Assembly (NCBI RefSeq): GCF_015245355.1
Contig: NZ_CP063311.1
Span: 1,883,217 to 1,947,216, forward strand
Source: Anabaenopsis elenkinii CCIBt3563
GTDB lineage: Bacteria; Cyanobacteriota; Cyanobacteriia; Cyanobacteriales; Nostocaceae
Direction: 5' to 3'
Length of the DNA stretch: 64,000 nt
The notes below the pieces were generated by a model. It had not been told where the DNA came from. It made no database searches and worked only from the letters and a program-made list of their open reading frames with translations. Position numbers and translations under genes: made by a program. Each line of letters begins with the position of its first letter. The first letter of the stretch is position 1. Positions 18,261 to 29,158 of the stretch are shown in pieces.

Positions 18261-18820
18261 GAAAGGAATCCATAGTTATTGAGTTGAAAATTTAAATTTT
18301 TCTTCCAAAGATAGTAATGACAAATCGTTGATGGTAGGCTAGGCTATCAGGAGAAAAATGTTAGGCGATTGAAGAGGGGATAAGATTTATTTAAATGTCA
18401 CAGAAATTGTTAACTTGCTATTTGGTGTAATAACTACGAGACAACATGAGAGAGGACTCAAATCCTCAATCCTAGCTGGGCAATTTTCCAGTGTGTTTAA
18501 CTCGTCAGATAATTTATATGGATATATTTTTTTGATACATCAAACACAGTGAAAAGATAATTCCTTGCACAACTTAGGTGTTATTGTGAGAGATTGACCA
18601 ATGTCATGGGGCTGTTTTTTTTCTAAAACCAGATTTTTTAGGTTATATTTGCAGCTTTAAAAGCTATAATCTGGTATTTATTTCCCAAATATAGGTATAT
18701 CTCTAGCTAAAAATTATGAATACCAATAAAAGTCTGCGCATTTAGTATTTATAACCAATTCTGTTATGAAACCACCGTCACAACTATAACTGATAGTTCT
18801 ACCCTTGAAGGAGCTATGAA

Positions 18821-19753
18821 GTGGCAAAAAGCAAGACTTTTTTGTGGCCGCAAGCAATACTAATTGCATTGCTTCTTTTGAGTGCTAGTTTCAGCATTAG
18901 CTTAATGTTATTCATCAAGCCCAATGCATCTAATAGCTGGCGTGGCGTAGCTATTGGTCACAGCAAAGGAAGTATAAATATAAATAATTTACCTGCTGCT
19001 CAAGTTGGTACTCAGGAGCGCATTGAGCAGTTAAAGGCGGCGATGCTCACTAGTTGGGAGCAAGAAGCAAATATTAAGGGTGTTACCTCTAATGCACCAC
19101 TACCCTTTCAAGGAGCAACTATTAAGGCGGGGAAAGTCAATCAAGATCAAAAAGTCATTGCTCTGACCTTTGATGATGGTCCTTGGCCGGAAACCACTTC
19201 ACAAGTGCTGGATATTCTCAAAAAGAATAATATTAAAGCTACATTTTTTGTTGTTGGGCAGAATGTTAAGAATTATCCCCATCTAGTACAAAGGGTGATT
19301 GCTGAAGGTCACGCTATTGGTAATCATACTTGGCACCATTGGTACCATTATATGGATCCCAATGCGGCTGCTTATGAAATTAACCACACAACAGAGATAA
19401 TTTATCAAGTTACTGGTGTTAAGACTAATTTGTTTAGACCACCAGGGGGAATTATGCACAATGGAGTAGCTGCTTATGCCAGAAATAATCAGTATGCCAT
19501 TATTCTGTGGTCGTCGGATTCATTAGACTATTCCCTACCCAGTGTTCCGAACTTAGTTAATAATGTGTTTAGAAATGCCCAACCAGGGGGTATTGTGTTG
19601 TTGCATGATGGGGGAGGAAATCGCTCCCGAACTGTGCAGGCTCTACCAGAAATTATTAGTAAGTTTCGACAGCAGGGTTATAGTTTTGTCACTATTCCAG
19701 AACTTTTAGTCATGGAAGACAAAAATCAAAGGTTGCTGGCAAACAAAAAATAA
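18821..19753 (+). CDS. Polysaccharide deacetylase, NodB-type
   Basis: Carbohydrate esterase family 4-like, removing acetyl groups from a peptidoglycan or exopolysaccharide amino sugar. An N-terminal membrane anchor/signal (ILIALLLLSASFSISLMLF) is followed by a linker and the NodB domain from about residue 110. Motif 1 is LTFDDGPWPET, motif 2 HTWHHW, motif 3 RPPGG, and motif 5 VLLHDGGG, so metal and catalytic residues look complete. The start is GTG at 18821, because GAAGGAG (18807-18813) is 7 nt upstream and the nearby ATG is out of frame. Residues about 38-45 are encoded by a dispersed-repeat copy (18932-18955). Confidence 0.92.
   Translation: MAKSKTFLWPQAILIALLLLSASFSISLMLFIKPNASNSWRGVAIGHSKGSININNLPAAQVGTQERIEQLKAAMLTSWEQEANIKGVTSNAPLPFQGATIKAGKVNQDQKVIALTFDDGPWPETTSQVLDILKKNNIKATFFVVGQNVKNYPHLVQRVIAEGHAIGNHTWHHWYHYMDPNAAAYEINHTTEIIYQVTGVKTNLFRPPGGIMHNGVAAYARNNQYAIILWSSDSLDYSLPSVPNLVNNVFRNAQPGGIVLLHDGGGNRSRTVQALPEIISKFRQQGYSFVTIPELLVMEDKNQRLLANKK
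18932..18955. repeat. Dispersed palindromic repeat inside the deacetylase gene
   Basis: AATAGCT (18932-18938) and AGCTATT (18949-18955) frame GGCGTGGCGT. This matches the core of the dispersed family seen at 34854, 38161 and 39936. It lies in the linker between the membrane anchor and the catalytic domain, where an insertion would be tolerated. Confidence 0.6.
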
Positions 19754-19785
19754 TGCTTATGGCTAGGCCATCTAAATTACCAGAT

Positions 19786-19812
19786 GTAGAGACGTTACTT
19801 AGTAACGTCTCT
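19786..19812. repeat. TAGAGACGTTAC palindrome between converging genes
   Basis: TAGAGACGTTAC (19786-19797) pairs exactly with GTAACGTCTCTA (19801-19812). A related palindrome, ACGTTCCATGGAACGT, lies at 24872-24887. Sited between the ends of the deacetylase and glsF genes, it may also terminate transcription in both directions. Confidence 0.7.
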
Positions 19813-19855
19813 AGGGTCTTTCAACTGTTGGGAAAAGTTGGGATGTTGTTGATAA

Positions 19856-22800
19856 CTAAACTGAACTCAACTGTTTTTCCATAACAGCTTGGGGATTTGC
19901 TTCTGGAGTTTCGGCTTCAGAAGGTGGTACTAATTGCCAGAATTTAGGCAGGTATTCTGACCAATTTTGCAGAATCATTTTTGCTTTTGGTGAACCGGTG
20001 CGATCGCCATGATTTCTAATTAATTCTTGCAATTGTTTTGCACCTGCTTCTGTTAAGACGCGCTGGATTTTAACGATTTCTGGATTGACTAACTCTGGGA
20101 AGGAATTGTCTTCATCTAGGAAGTATGCTAATCCGCCAGTCATCCCGGCGCCGACATTACGTCCTACTTTCCCCAGGACAACAATCACACCACCGGTCAT
20201 GTACTCACAGCAGTGGTCTCCTGCACCTTCAATAACTGCCATACCTTTGGAGTTACGTACAGCGAAGCGTTCACCGGCTAAACCGTTGGCGAATAATACC
20301 CCACCGGTGGCACCATAAAGGCAGGTGTTGCCAACTATGACATTTTGTGATGGTGCATAGGTAGCATCAGCTGGCGGTTTGATGATGATTTCACCACCGT
20401 GCATCCCCTTACCCACATAGTCGTTAGCTTCTCCTGTCAAGGTCAAAATCATCCCAGGGAGGTTGAAAGCACCAAAGCTTTGCCCCACACTACCTTGGAA
20501 GTTGAGGTTAATTTGTCCTTCAAAACCACTGTCACCGTAGCGGGAGGCGATCGCCCCGGCTAACCGTGCTCCCACTGTTCTATCGGTGTTAACTACCGCC
20601 AGGGTTTTGGTAGCAGTGGTATTTTGGGCGATCGCCCTTTGAATATCCTGGTCAGCCAGTAATTGGTCATCTAGCACCACACCGTTACTGTGGACTTCTT
20701 CATGTAGTAACCAGGTACGGTTATTTTTAGCATCTGGGAGCTGTAGTAAACAGTCGAGGTTGAGTGCTTGAGTTTTGCTAACTTTTGACCCCTCCCGTGG
20801 GGTCAATAAATCAGCCCGTCCGACAATTTCTAATAAAGAGCGGTAACCGAGTCTTGCTAATAAATGGCGAACTTCTTCAGCGATGAAATAGAAGAAGTTG
20901 ACTACATGTTCTGGCATTCCTGTAAACCGTTTGCGGAGTTCTTCTTTTTGAGACGCAACACCCACAGGACAGTTATTAGTATGACAGATGCGGGCCATAA
21001 TACAACCTTCGGCAATCATGGCGATGGAACCAAAACCAAATTCCTCACCGCCCATCAAAGCGCCCATGACCACATCCCAACCAGATTTTAGTCCACCGTC
21101 TACACGCAAAATCACGCGATCGCGTAGGCCATTGTGCATTAATACACGATGTACTTCAGTTAACCCTAGTTCCCAGGGTGAACCTGCGTGTTTAATAGAA
21201 CTCAGTGGTGAGGCTCCCGTACCACCGTCATGACCAGATATCTGAATAATATCGGCGTTAGCTTTAGCTACACCCGCCGCAATAGTACCGATACCAATTT
21301 CTGCTACCAGCTTTACAGATACCTGTGCTGTGGGGTTAATTTGGTGCAGGTCAAAAATCAGCTGTGCTAAATCTTCAATGGAATAAATATCATGGTGGGG
21401 TGGGGGTGAAATCAGGGTTACACCGGGCTTAGACCGCCTTAACATAGCAATATAAGGACTAACTTTTGCTCCTGGTAGTTGTCCACCTTCACCGGGTTTT
21501 GCCCCTTGGGCGATTTTGATTTCAATTTGTTGGGCGCTGCTTAAATATCCTGGTGTCACCCCAAACCGTCCCGATGCAACTTGCTTAATAGCACTAGAAG
21601 CTGTGTCACCATTGCGCAAGCCATGCAAATGAGGTAAAGTCAGTGATTTACCGGATGGGTCTACGTCATTTAGCACTTTATACCGTACTGGATCTTCGCC
21701 ACCCTCCCCAGAGTTAGATTTGCCACCAATGCGGTTCATGGCTATAGCCAAAGTCTCATGGGCTTCTCGTGATAATGCGCCTAAAGACATCCCACCAGTG
21801 CAGAAACGTTTGACAATCTCACCGACTGATTCTACCTCTTCTAAAGGAATGGGTGAGCGATCGCTTTGGAAGTCCAACAAATCACGCAAGGCTGTTACTG
21901 GTCGTCCTTGGAGGTGTTGCTTGTAAACTTCGTAGTGGTCATATTGTTTACCATCCACGGCTTTATGGAGCGCCTTGGCCATTTCTGGGTTGTTCATATG
22001 GTATTCTCCCTTAGGGAAATACTGAACAAAACCCAAATTTTCTAATTTCTTAGCGGTCAGTTCCGGGAAAGCCTTGCGATGAAAAGAAAGCACCTCTTGT
22101 GCTAATTCCTTGACGCTTAACCCACCGATGCGGGAAGTTGTACCACAGAATCCCAAGGTTAATAAATCCCCACCGATACCAATGGCTTCAAAAATTTGTG
22201 CTGCTTGATAACTTGAGAGTAGGGAGATTCCCATTTTTGAGAGAATTTTGAGTAAACCGGAGTTTACTGCTTGGCGATAATTCTCTAAAGCTTCTCCTAT
22301 GGTAATCTGCTTGATTTTACCCCGTTCCATAAAGTTTTGGGTTTTGGGTTTCCACCACCAGTCGCGGACGGTATCCAAAGCTGTGTAAGGACAAACCGCG
22401 TCAACACCATAGCCAATTAAACAAGCGAAATGATGTGTACTCCAGCACTGAGCTGTATTGACAATCAAGGAGGTTTGGGTTCTTAATCCTTCCCGAATCA
22501 GGTGATGATGTACCGCACCTGCCGCTAACAAGGGAGGAATGTAAGTATATTCAGCACTAATGCCATTTTCTACTTCTAGAGCACGGTCACTCAAAATCAG
22601 AATTTTGGCGCCAGACTTGACAGATGCTGCAGCTTGTGATTGTAAAGACTGGACAGCATCTTTTAACCCATCAGGCCCTGGGGCGATCGCAAATAAGGTT
22701 GATAATTCCGCTGTTGCAAACCCTGATAGCCGAATCGCTTCTAGTTCTGTCTCCATCAACACAGGGGATTCTAACTTGAGTTTGCGGGCGTGTTCTGGTT

Positions 22801-24559
22801 TAACTTCTAATAAGTTTCCCCGTTCTCCCAGTTCCACATTTAAGGACATTACCAACCTTTCCCGTAGGGGGTCAATGGCTGGATTTGTCACTTGAGCAAA
22901 ACGCTGCTTGAAGTAGTCATACAGTAGGTGGGGTTTTTCTGACAGCACAGCTAAAGGAATATCATCCCCCATGCAGAAAGTCGGTTCTTTACCCTCAGCG
23001 GCCATGGGTTGAATTACCATTTCTACATCTTCTGTGGTATACCCAAAGGCTAATTGATGACGCAGTAGGGTTTGGTCATCACTGCTTTCGCCACTGAAAA
23101 TTTTAGATGTGCTGGTATGACCATTTCCGTTGGGAAAAACCTCACTTACTAAGTGTTTGAGTTCTTGGCGGTATTGTTTTAACCATTCCCCATAGGGATG
23201 CTGCTGGGCGATGTATTGTTTAATTTCCCAATTTTTTAGGATTTGATGATTGACTAAATCCACAGCAATCATTTGTCCTGGTCCGAGTCTACCTTTCTCC
23301 AGAATATTGGCCTCGGAAACTTCCACTACCCCTGCTTCAGAAGCCACAACGATGTAATCATCTTTGGTAATCAGATAACGAGCTGGTCTTAACCCATTAC
23401 GGTCTAGTGTTGCGCCAACTTTTTCACCATCGCTAAATACTAACAGTGCTGGACCGTCCCATGCTTCTTGCAGTCCGCTGTAATATTCGTAAAAGTCGAT
23501 GATTTCTGGATATTGACGCAAAGAAGGTTGATTTTGGTATGCCTCTGGAACCATAATCATTAGGGCTTCCAAGGGGCTACGTCCTGAACGTACCATTAAT
23601 TCCAGAACGTTATCTAAAGTAGCTGAGTCGCTGTTGTCGATATGAACTAGGGGCTTGAATTCTTGGGAGCGATCGCCCCATACTGGGTGATTCAGGCTAG
23701 ATTCCCGTGCCATCATCCAGTTAATATTACCCAACAAGGTGTTAATTTCGCCGTTGTGACCCAATAAACGCATCGGTTGAGCTAGGGGCCACTTGGGCAT
23801 AGTATTAGTGCTAAAGCGGCGATGGTAAACGGCAAAGGCGCTTTTGTAGGCTGGATTCTTTAAATCCAGATAAAAATCTCCTAAGATGGCAGAGCGCACC
23901 ATGCCTTTATAGACTATTGTCCGATTGGACAGAGAGCAAATATAGAATTCTTCGGAAATATGCTGAGTAGCTTTGAAAATTCGCCGGCGGGTGATATATA
24001 GTTCTCTTTCTAGTTCATCCCCACTTTTGTCTGCTGATGCTAGAAAAACTTGTTCTATCTGGGGTTGATTTTCCTTTGCTTGTATCCCCAGCAAGTTAGG
24101 TTGTACTGGTACCACTCGCCAACCCAGTACGGTTAATTTTTCAGAGGTGGCTATTTGCTCAACTATACCTCTAATTTTTGCCGCTATCTCGGGATTTTGG
24201 GGTAAAAATAACATTCCTACCCCCACATTTTCCTGGGAATAGTCTTTTGGGAACAATTCCCAAGGAATTGCTGTTAATATTCCCGCACCATCACCGGAGT
24301 CTTGGTCAGCGCTACAACCACCACGGTGTTCTAAACAGGTTAAAGCGTCTAAAGCTTTTGTCACAATTTCGTGACTGGCATAATTACGGCGATGAGCAAT
24401 AAAACCTACACCACAAGCATCTCGTTCTTCTACTAACCACCTTGGGCCATCTAATGATTTGACAGTTTTAATATCTGAGAAATTCTTTGTTTGTGATTGA
24501 TGCATCGCTTTATCTTTCATAGACTGTTCCGTGAGATGGTTAGTCACAAATGTTGCCAA
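19856..24559 (-). CDS. glsF: Ferredoxin-dependent glutamate synthase (GOGAT)
   Basis: Makes two glutamates from glutamine and 2-oxoglutarate, completing ammonium assimilation with glutamine synthetase. The 1567 residues contain an N-terminal class II amidase domain with the nucleophile in [13 protein letters not shown] (Cys49, exposed after propeptide removal). The FMN-binding synthase domain has [24 protein letters not shown] and [15 protein letters not shown]. The [3Fe-4S] ligands are in [17 protein letters not shown]. The gxGxG C-terminal beta-helix domain closes it. No small subunit gene (gltD) is nearby, which, with length, favours the ferredoxin form over the NADPH form. The two types are not fully separable by eye. 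Confidence 0.92.
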   Translation of the reverse strand: MATFVTNHLTEQSMKDKAMHQSQTKNFSDIKTVKSLDGPRWLVEERDACGVGFIAHRRNYASHEIVTKALDALTCLEHRGGCSADQDSGDGAGILTAIPWELFPKDYSQENVGVGMLFLPQNPEIAAKIRGIVEQIATSEKLTVLGWRVVPVQPNLLGIQAKENQPQIEQVFLASADKSGDELERELYITRRRIFKATQHISEEFYICSLSNRTIVYKGMVRSAILGDFYLDLKNPAYKSAFAVYHRRFSTNTMPKWPLAQPMRLLGHNGEINTLLGNINWMMARESSLNHPVWGDRSQEFKPLVHIDNSDSATLDNVLELMVRSGRSPLEALMIMVPEAYQNQPSLRQYPEIIDFYEYYSGLQEAWDGPALLVFSDGEKVGATLDRNGLRPARYLITKDDYIVVASEAGVVEVSEANILEKGRLGPGQMIAVDLVNHQILKNWEIKQYIAQQHPYGEWLKQYRQELKHLVSEVFPNGNGHTSTSKIFSGESSDDQTLLRHQLAFGYTTEDVEMVIQPMAAEGKEPTFCMGDDIPLAVLSEKPHLLYDYFKQRFAQVTNPAIDPLRERLVMSLNVELGERGNLLEVKPEHARKLKLESPVLMETELEAIRLSGFATAELSTLFAIAPGPDGLKDAVQSLQSQAAASVKSGAKILILSDRALEVENGISAEYTYIPPLLAAGAVHHHLIREGLRTQTSLIVNTAQCWSTHHFACLIGYGVDAVCPYTALDTVRDWWWKPKTQNFMERGKIKQITIGEALENYRQAVNSGLLKILSKMGISLLSSYQAAQIFEAIGIGGDLLTLGFCGTTSRIGGLSVKELAQEVLSFHRKAFPELTAKKLENLGFVQYFPKGEYHMNNPEMAKALHKAVDGKQYDHYEVYKQHLQGRPVTALRDLLDFQSDRSPIPLEEVESVGEIVKRFCTGGMSLGALSREAHETLAIAMNRIGGKSNSGEGGEDPVRYKVLNDVDPSGKSLTLPHLHGLRNGDTASSAIKQVASGRFGVTPGYLSSAQQIEIKIAQGAKPGEGGQLPGAKVSPYIAMLRRSKPGVTLISPPPHHDIYSIEDLAQLIFDLHQINPTAQVSVKLVAEIGIGTIAAGVAKANADIIQISGHDGGTGASPLSSIKHAGSPWELGLTEVHRVLMHNGLRDRVILRVDGGLKSGWDVVMGALMGGEEFGFGSIAMIAEGCIMARICHTNNCPVGVASQKEELRKRFTGMPEHVVNFFYFIAEEVRHLLARLGYRSLLEIVGRADLLTPREGSKVSKTQALNLDCLLQLPDAKNNRTWLLHEEVHSNGVVLDDQLLADQDIQRAIAQNTTATKTLAVVNTDRTVGARLAGAIASRYGDSGFEGQINLNFQGSVGQSFGAFNLPGMILTLTGEANDYVGKGMHGGEIIIKPPADATYAPSQNVIVGNTCLYGATGGVLFANGLAGERFAVRNSKGMAVIEGAGDHCCEYMTGGVIVVLGKVGRNVGAGMTGGLAYFLDEDNSFPELVNPEIVKIQRVLTEAGAKQLQELIRNHGDRTGSPKAKMILQNWSEYLPKFWQLVPPSEAETPEANPQAVMEKQLSSV

Positions 24560-24707
24560 TATTTGTGAGAAGAATATGGCTTACGCAACGCTACGCTATC
24601 GTAAGCATGTACCCTAGTCTTTGACGCGGACTCTCGGTGGGAGAAGCAATCTTAGACGATGGGAGAAATGGTTTTACCTGGGAAATATATAAATCACCGG
24701 CATTTAG

Positions 24708-24736
24708 TTACAACTTTCACTTTGTAAAAGTTGTAA
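24708..24736. promoter_or_regulatory. Inverted repeat upstream of glsF
   Basis: TTACAACTTT (24708-24717) and AAAGTTGTAA (24727-24736) are exact inverted copies 9 nt apart, about 150 bp before the glsF start. Such symmetry could be a dimeric regulator site. No known regulator is implied. Confidence 0.4.
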
Positions 24737-25213
24737 ATTTCTACAACGGGTTTTTCTTCTTTCACCTCGTGTAAATACCTGCGGTTTTTTCTTATACTTT
24801 GGGTTGATATTGTCAAGCTATTTTTTGGTTCCAGTTTCTATTCCCAAATGAAAATTAGGGTTTAAGTACATACGTTCCATGGAACGTCTCTACATTTGTA
24901 GGCGTACCCATAACACAACTGAGTTTTAAAGTGGGGAATAATCCTGGTTCATCTCCAAAATCAGCGTATTATACAACATACACATTTGACAATTGCTCAA
25001 ATATTTGTGGTTGTATATATTTTATTGTTTGATGCCGATCTTATCTACCTTACTAGAAGGCAGACCCCACTCAAATAGCAACCATACGTGAATATTAAAT
25101 ATTTTCACTGCCTTTTGAGTGATCCAACTACATTTTTATATAGTCAGACTGAAAAACAGTGATCATTTCAACACTTGGTAATAGTGTTTTTAGTGGTGTG
25201 ATTACTTTTTAAG

Positions 25214-25245
25214 TTGACAAGAGATAGATAGCCAATTTATATAAT
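25214..25245 (+). promoter_or_regulatory. Candidate sigma70 promoter of the phosphodiester glycosidase gene
   Basis: TTGACA at 25214-25219, with TATATA at 25238-25243 (18-nt spacer) or TATAAT at 25240-25245 (20-nt spacer). It would give a leader of roughly 105 bases before the ATG at 25359. Confidence 0.5.
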
Positions 25246-25358
25246 ATCACGTTTGTACCAAAATGAAATCACTCTTTCTTAAGATTCCTGCCAAACTTAC
25301 TGCGCCGCCAGTAGTCTATATCTAAGTCAAGCAAGCTATCACCTGTATCAGGTAAAAT

Positions 25359-27374
25359 ATGATCAAAATGTGGCATCGCCGTAAAAAACAATACAGTGCT
25401 ATTGCCGACAGCACTAATCAAAGCTGGCTGCAGCTACCCTTCATACAAGGGTTTCAGTCTTTAGCACCAAAGGTCGTCATAATTACTATATTCTGTTTAT
25501 GTACTAACTGGTCTAGTAGAGCCATAGAATCCTCCGTAAGTACCAGCCCTGGTGGGGAAAATTCACCCTGCTGCACCTCTACAGGCAGAGTCTTAGGGTC
25601 TGGTAAGCAAATTATCCTCAATGGTCGTACTTTACCAGGAGCTTGGTTACAAGAGATAGGGGCAGATGGTCGGGTAAAAACTCTGATGAGTGACGGTGCT
25701 CTCAGGCAGTTCATGGGTATGGACTTTTTGAGCAGTAGCAGCGCAGCTAAACAACCAGTTGAGTGGTTCTCATCAAATCAGTCGATGGTTCTAGCCACCA
25801 GACTGCTGCAAGGCCATCGCTATATGGATATTACTGATTTTGCTCAAAGGGTAGGTTGGCAGTTGGAAGCTAATGGTAATCTGATGGCGATCGCTACCCC
25901 AAAGGCTCAAATCAAAAACATTCGTCAGAGTCAACAACCGATAACTACTCGACCCCAGTCATCAGGGGTTAGTCATCCGCCTTTTCATTCGGCTCGCATT
26001 GTCTTAGATTTAGATCGTCCATCACCTTGGCAAATCTCCCAAGGACTAAATATCACCAATGAAACATCAGCCGAATCTACAGCACCACCCAATAGGGAGT
26101 GGGTAGTGTCTGTAGATGCGATCGCCGATGCTGGTTTAAGCCAACGCTACGCCCCATCAACATCACCAACCCCAGAAAATCCTCATGGGGGTAGGGTGGA
26201 CAGATCAATAGTGAGAAAATTAGAGGTAGTTAATAACCGCACAATTATTAGTCTGAGTGTACCTTTTGGCATGGCTCCCCAGATCATGACCTTAGCAGAT
26301 CCCAACCGCCTAGTGATTGATCTGCGTACCGATGCCTTGGTACAACGAGATATTAACTGGGCTGAAGGATTGCGCTGGCGACAGGAATTTGTCAGTTTAG
26401 GTACGGAACGCTTTCCTGTTGTTTGGTTGGATATTAATCCCCGTCAAAATGGGTTACGTTTACAACCCATTGGGACTGACAGGAGCAGCCAAACCGGTAC
26501 AGCGCCACTCATCCAAATGGCAGAGCAGTCTTTGGCTGTGGCGGCTATTAATGCTGGTTTTTTTAACCGTAATAATCGTTTACCTTTGGGGGCGATTCGT
26601 CGGGATGGTCAGTGGCTATCAGGTCCGATTCTTAACAGGGGGGCGATCGCCTGGAATGACTCCGGGGAATTTTACTTTGGTCGTCTGAGTTTAGAAGAAA
26701 GTTTAATCACTGGCAATAATCAAAGGTTGCCGATTCTATTTTTAAATAGTGGTTACGTGCAGACTGGTATTGCTCGTTACACTAATACCTGGGGAACTAG
26801 CTACACCCCCCTAACGGATAATGAAATCATTATTATTGTCCAACAAAACCGAGTCACAAATCAGCTACCAGGTGGTAAAGCCGGTGAAAAAACATTTACC
26901 ATTCCCCAAGACGGCTACCTATTAACCTTACGTGCCAATGCTACCACAGCGGCATCACAATTACCTGTTGGCACACCAGTCAGCATTACCAGCGCCACCA
27001 ATTCCCCCAACTTTTACCGCTATCCCCATATTATGGGAGGCGGTCCCCTTTTGGTACAAAATAATCGAATTGTCCTGGATGCTGCTAGCGAAAGATTTAG
27101 TCCGGCTTTTATTACACAAAAAGCGGCTCGCAGTGCTATTTGCACAACAGCAAGGGGATCTGTCATTATTGTGGCTGTACACAATCGTGCTGGCGGACAT
27201 GGCCCCACTCTGGCGGAACACGCCCAATTAATGAAGAATATTGGTTGTGTCAACGCTCTGAATTTAGACGGTGGAAGTTCCACCAGTCTTTATTTAGGAG
27301 GACAACTACTTGACCGTTCGACTAATACTGCTGGACGTGTCCACAATGGGATTGGGGTTTTCTTACAACAGTAG
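25359..27374 (+). CDS. Exported phosphodiester glycosidase (NAGPA-like)
   Basis: A 671-residue protein. A hydrophobic segment near residues 38-50 (VVIITIFCLCTNW) suggests export. The middle (about 200-340) has an AMIN-like beta region (HSARIVLDLDRPSPWQIS). The C-terminal third is the phosphodiester glycosidase domain: AAINAGFFNRNNRLPLGAIRRDGQW, then VGTPVSI, and finally ALNLDGGSSTSLYLGGQL, the family's end signature. Such proteins are often annotated as exopolysaccharide biosynthesis related; the natural substrate in cyanobacteria is not known. The ATG at 25359 is used; Met4 is an equally good start. Confidence 0.85.
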   Translation: MIKMWHRRKKQYSAIADSTNQSWLQLPFIQGFQSLAPKVVIITIFCLCTNWSSRAIESSVSTSPGGENSPCCTSTGRVLGSGKQIILNGRTLPGAWLQEIGADGRVKTLMSDGALRQFMGMDFLSSSSAAKQPVEWFSSNQSMVLATRLLQGHRYMDITDFAQRVGWQLEANGNLMAIATPKAQIKNIRQSQQPITTRPQSSGVSHPPFHSARIVLDLDRPSPWQISQGLNITNETSAESTAPPNREWVVSVDAIADAGLSQRYAPSTSPTPENPHGGRVDRSIVRKLEVVNNRTIISLSVPFGMAPQIMTLADPNRLVIDLRTDALVQRDINWAEGLRWRQEFVSLGTERFPVVWLDINPRQNGLRLQPIGTDRSSQTGTAPLIQMAEQSLAVAAINAGFFNRNNRLPLGAIRRDGQWLSGPILNRGAIAWNDSGEFYFGRLSLEESLITGNNQRLPILFLNSGYVQTGIARYTNTWGTSYTPLTDNEIIIIVQQNRVTNQLPGGKAGEKTFTIPQDGYLLTLRANATTAASQLPVGTPVSITSATNSPNFYRYPHIMGGGPLLVQNNRIVLDAASERFSPAFITQKAARSAICTTARGSVIIVAVHNRAGGHGPTLAEHAQLMKNIGCVNALNLDGGSSTSLYLGGQLLDRSTNTAGRVHNGIGVFLQQ

Positions 27375-27625
27375 GGAGCAGCCAAACCAAGGGGAAAAAT
27401 TCTAGTTTTTCAACTGCTCATCAGCAGTAACCCATATTTTTTTTGAGCTTCAGGTCATCCCTCCGGTTTGTGGTGTGAAGAGTTGGTATAGAACTTCTGC
27501 TTTCAGGGGTTATCTTTGAGCCAACCTATTTGAATTTTGCTATGTTTGGCAAGGTGCAAGTATCAAGGTTGTACGCTTCCCCAAGGATTTATAACCGTTT
27601 TTTATGTAGACCAACTGAGGTAACT

Positions 27626-28045
27626 ATGGCGCAATTTCCAGAAACCACACAAACTAATCATCTATCTTTACCCTTCGCCAGCTCGAATAAAGGGATTGCT
27701 GCAACTGAGCTGCGCCCTTGGGGTTCTTTTACAGTTTTGGAAGAAGGGCGAGGCTACAAAATTAAACGCATAGAAGTCAAGCCCGGTCAGCGCCTCAGTC
27801 TGCAAATGCACCACCACCGCAGCGAACACTGGATTGTTGTTTCTGGCACGGCTAAGGTTATTTGTGGAGATCAAGAGGTGCTACTGAGAAACAATGAGTC
27901 AACCTATGTACCTCAATGTACATCCCATCGTCTAGAGAATCCCGGAGTGATTCCTTTAGTGTTAATTGAAGTCCAAAATGGTGAATATTTAGGTGAAGAT
28001 GATATTATTCGCTATCAAGATGACTATGCCCGTCAGGATAGTTAA
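27626..28045 (+). CDS. Cupin, mannose-6-phosphate isomerase type II-like
   Basis: A single-domain cupin of 139 residues matching the C-terminal isomerase half of bifunctional mannose-1-P guanylyltransferase/phosphomannose isomerases. It has ELRPWGSFTVLEEGRGYKIKRI, then LSLQMHHHRSEHWIVVSGTAKV with the metal-binding His/Glu set, and IPLVLIEVQNGEYLGEDDIIR. The start is set at ATG 27626, because GAGG lies just upstream (27616-27619) and the family begins close by; an in-frame TTG at 27530 is less likely. It probably interconverts mannose-6-P and fructose-6-P or is a related sugar-phosphate cupin. Confidence 0.85.
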   Translation: MAQFPETTQTNHLSLPFASSNKGIAATELRPWGSFTVLEEGRGYKIKRIEVKPGQRLSLQMHHHRSEHWIVVSGTAKVICGDQEVLLRNNESTYVPQCTSHRLENPGVIPLVLIEVQNGEYLGEDDIIRYQDDYARQDS

Positions 28046-28125
28046 AACTGCCACAGATGGCGAATTTTTGTATAATACACTGAATATTCTGGCCAACCGT
28101 CGGCATTAATTACACCAAACTTTAC

Positions 28126-28159
28126 CCCCGTCTGAATTAAGGCGGGGACTACTGTTTTT
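28126..28159 (+). terminator. Rho-independent-like terminator after the cupin gene
   Basis: CCCCGTCT (28126-28133) pairs with AGGCGGGG (28140-28147; one G-T pair). TTTTT follows at 28155-28159, 81 bp beyond the stop. The rest of the roughly 300-bp gap to 28347 is AT-rich and shows nothing else. Confidence 0.6.
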
Positions 28160-28346
28160 CCTCACCTGCTCAGATATGAAAATTGTTCACTAATCAATAA
28201 AAGATGCAATATTAGCAGAGTATGATGACTTAGGATGTGATTTGACTCTAGTAAAAATCACAAAAATATTTTTTGTCCTCCTAATTTTGGGACTGGAAAT
28301 ATCAGAAATATTTTAAAATGGGATATTTATTGTTAAAACTAATTCT

Positions 28347-28682
28347 ATGATTCATCTGAGTCAAGCCGCAATCATTGAAATTGGGCGATTAAAGTCTAAA
28401 CAGCAGGCAGATTCTTGGTTGAGATTAGCAATTAAGGAGGGGGGCTGTTCTGGTTGGTTTTATGAGATGTCTTTTGACCAAGTGGTGACGAGTAATGATC
28501 GCGTTTTTGATGTCAGCGGGATTCAAGTTCTCATAGATGAGGAAAGCTTGAATTATGTAAATGGTTTGGCATTGGACTATTCAGAAGATTTAATGGGTGG
28601 TGGTTTTCGCTTCCACAACCCTCAGTCCATAGGGACTTGCGGCTGTGGTATTTCCTTCTCTATCATTGCACCCAAAGTTTAA
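28347..28682 (+). CDS. A-type Fe-S carrier (IscA/SufA/HesB family)
   Basis: Carries or delivers Fe-S clusters to target proteins. Its 111 residues contain all three family cysteines, in GGCSGW and near the C-terminus in GTCGCGISF. The central LDYSEDLMGGGFRFHNP is also typical of the family. It lies directly upstream of the str operon but is separated from it by a strong promoter. Which A-type subgroup (SufA, IscA or ErpA) cannot be told by eye. Confidence 0.92.
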   Translation: MIHLSQAAIIEIGRLKSKQQADSWLRLAIKEGGCSGWFYEMSFDQVVTSNDRVFDVSGIQVLIDEESLNYVNGLALDYSEDLMGGGFRFHNPQSIGTCGCGISFSIIAPKV

Positions 28683-28694
28683 ATAAATATCAGT

Positions 28695-28724
28695 TTGACA
28701 TAAAAACCCAAAAAAAGATATAAT
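28695..28724 (+). promoter_or_regulatory. Near-consensus sigma70 promoter of the str operon
   Basis: TTGACA (28695-28700) and TATAAT (28719-28724) are both perfect hexamers, 18 nt apart, about 50 bases before the rpsL ATG. It is the best promoter match noticed in the window and suits a highly expressed ribosomal operon. Confidence 0.75.
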
Positions 28725-28774
28725 CAGGATTTGTTAAAAGTTAGACCTCTAAGCAGCTTTACGCGCTGTAACTC

Positions 28775-29158
28775 ATGCCAACAATACAGCAATTAATACG
28801 TACCGAACGCGAAAAAGCGCGTCAGAAAACCAAATCTCCAGCCCTAAAGCAATGCCCACAACGTCGGGGTGTTTGTACAAGGGTATACACAACTACACCT
28901 AAGAAGCCTAACTCCGCTCTACGTAAAGTAGCCAGGGTAAGACTGACATCAGGATTTGAGGTCACAGCTTACATTCCAGGTATCGGTCATAACTTGCAAG
29001 AACATTCAGTAGTCATGATTCGTGGCGGACGGGTGAAAGACTTACCAGGTGTGCGATACCACATTATCCGTGGAACCCTAGATACAGCTGGAGTGAAAGA
29101 CCGTAAACAAGGGCGTTCCAAGTATGGAACCAAGCTCCCGAAGGCAGGTAAGAAATAG
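28775..29158 (+). CDS. rpsL: 30S ribosomal protein S12
   Basis: A decoding-centre protein of the small subunit. Its 127 residues start [32 protein letters not shown] holds the lysine associated with streptomycin response in bacteria (wild-type Lys here). [17 protein letters not shown] is also canonical. First gene of the str operon. Confidence 0.99.
   Translation: MPTIQQLIRTEREKARQKTKSPALKQCPQRRGVCTRVYTTTPKKPNSALRKVARVRLTSGFEVTAYIPGIGHNLQEHSVVMIRGGRVKDLPGVRYHIIRGTLDTAGVKDRKQGRSKYGTKLPKAGKK

Larger units (their letters stand above)
17700..18820. other. Long repeat-rich intergenic region (1.1 kb)
   Basis: No convincing gene. The left third is AT-rich. It contains the MITE-like element at 18012-18260 with its heptanucleotide tandem repeat. 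Further right, ACCAGATT (18628-18635) and AATCTGGT (18668-18675) bracket an inner AGCTTT/AAAGCT stem (18653-18665), a nested fold about 150 bases before the deacetylase start that could be part of its leader. GAAGGAG at 18807-18813 is the deacetylase ribosome-binding site. Confidence 0.55.
24560..25358. other. Divergent intergenic region upstream of glsF (800 bp)
   Basis: Holds the promoters of glsF (minus) and the phosphodiester glycosidase gene (plus). Seen in it: a dispersed-repeat copy at 24575-24607, a 10-bp perfect inverted repeat at 24708-24736, and a 16-bp palindrome ACGTTCCATGGAACGT at 24872-24887. I looked for an NtcA box (GTA-N8-TAC) and found none; GTAAGCATGTAC near 24600 has only six central bases. 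Confidence 0.55.

Noticed and set aside
24597..24612. NtcA-like box near glsF
   Set aside because: GTAAGCATGTAC has six, not eight, central bases and belongs to a dispersed palindromic repeat.
27530..27625. Longer cupin reading frame from TTG
   Set aside because: The ATG at 27626 has a GAGG site and gives the family-like N-terminus; the upstream 32 codons look noncoding.
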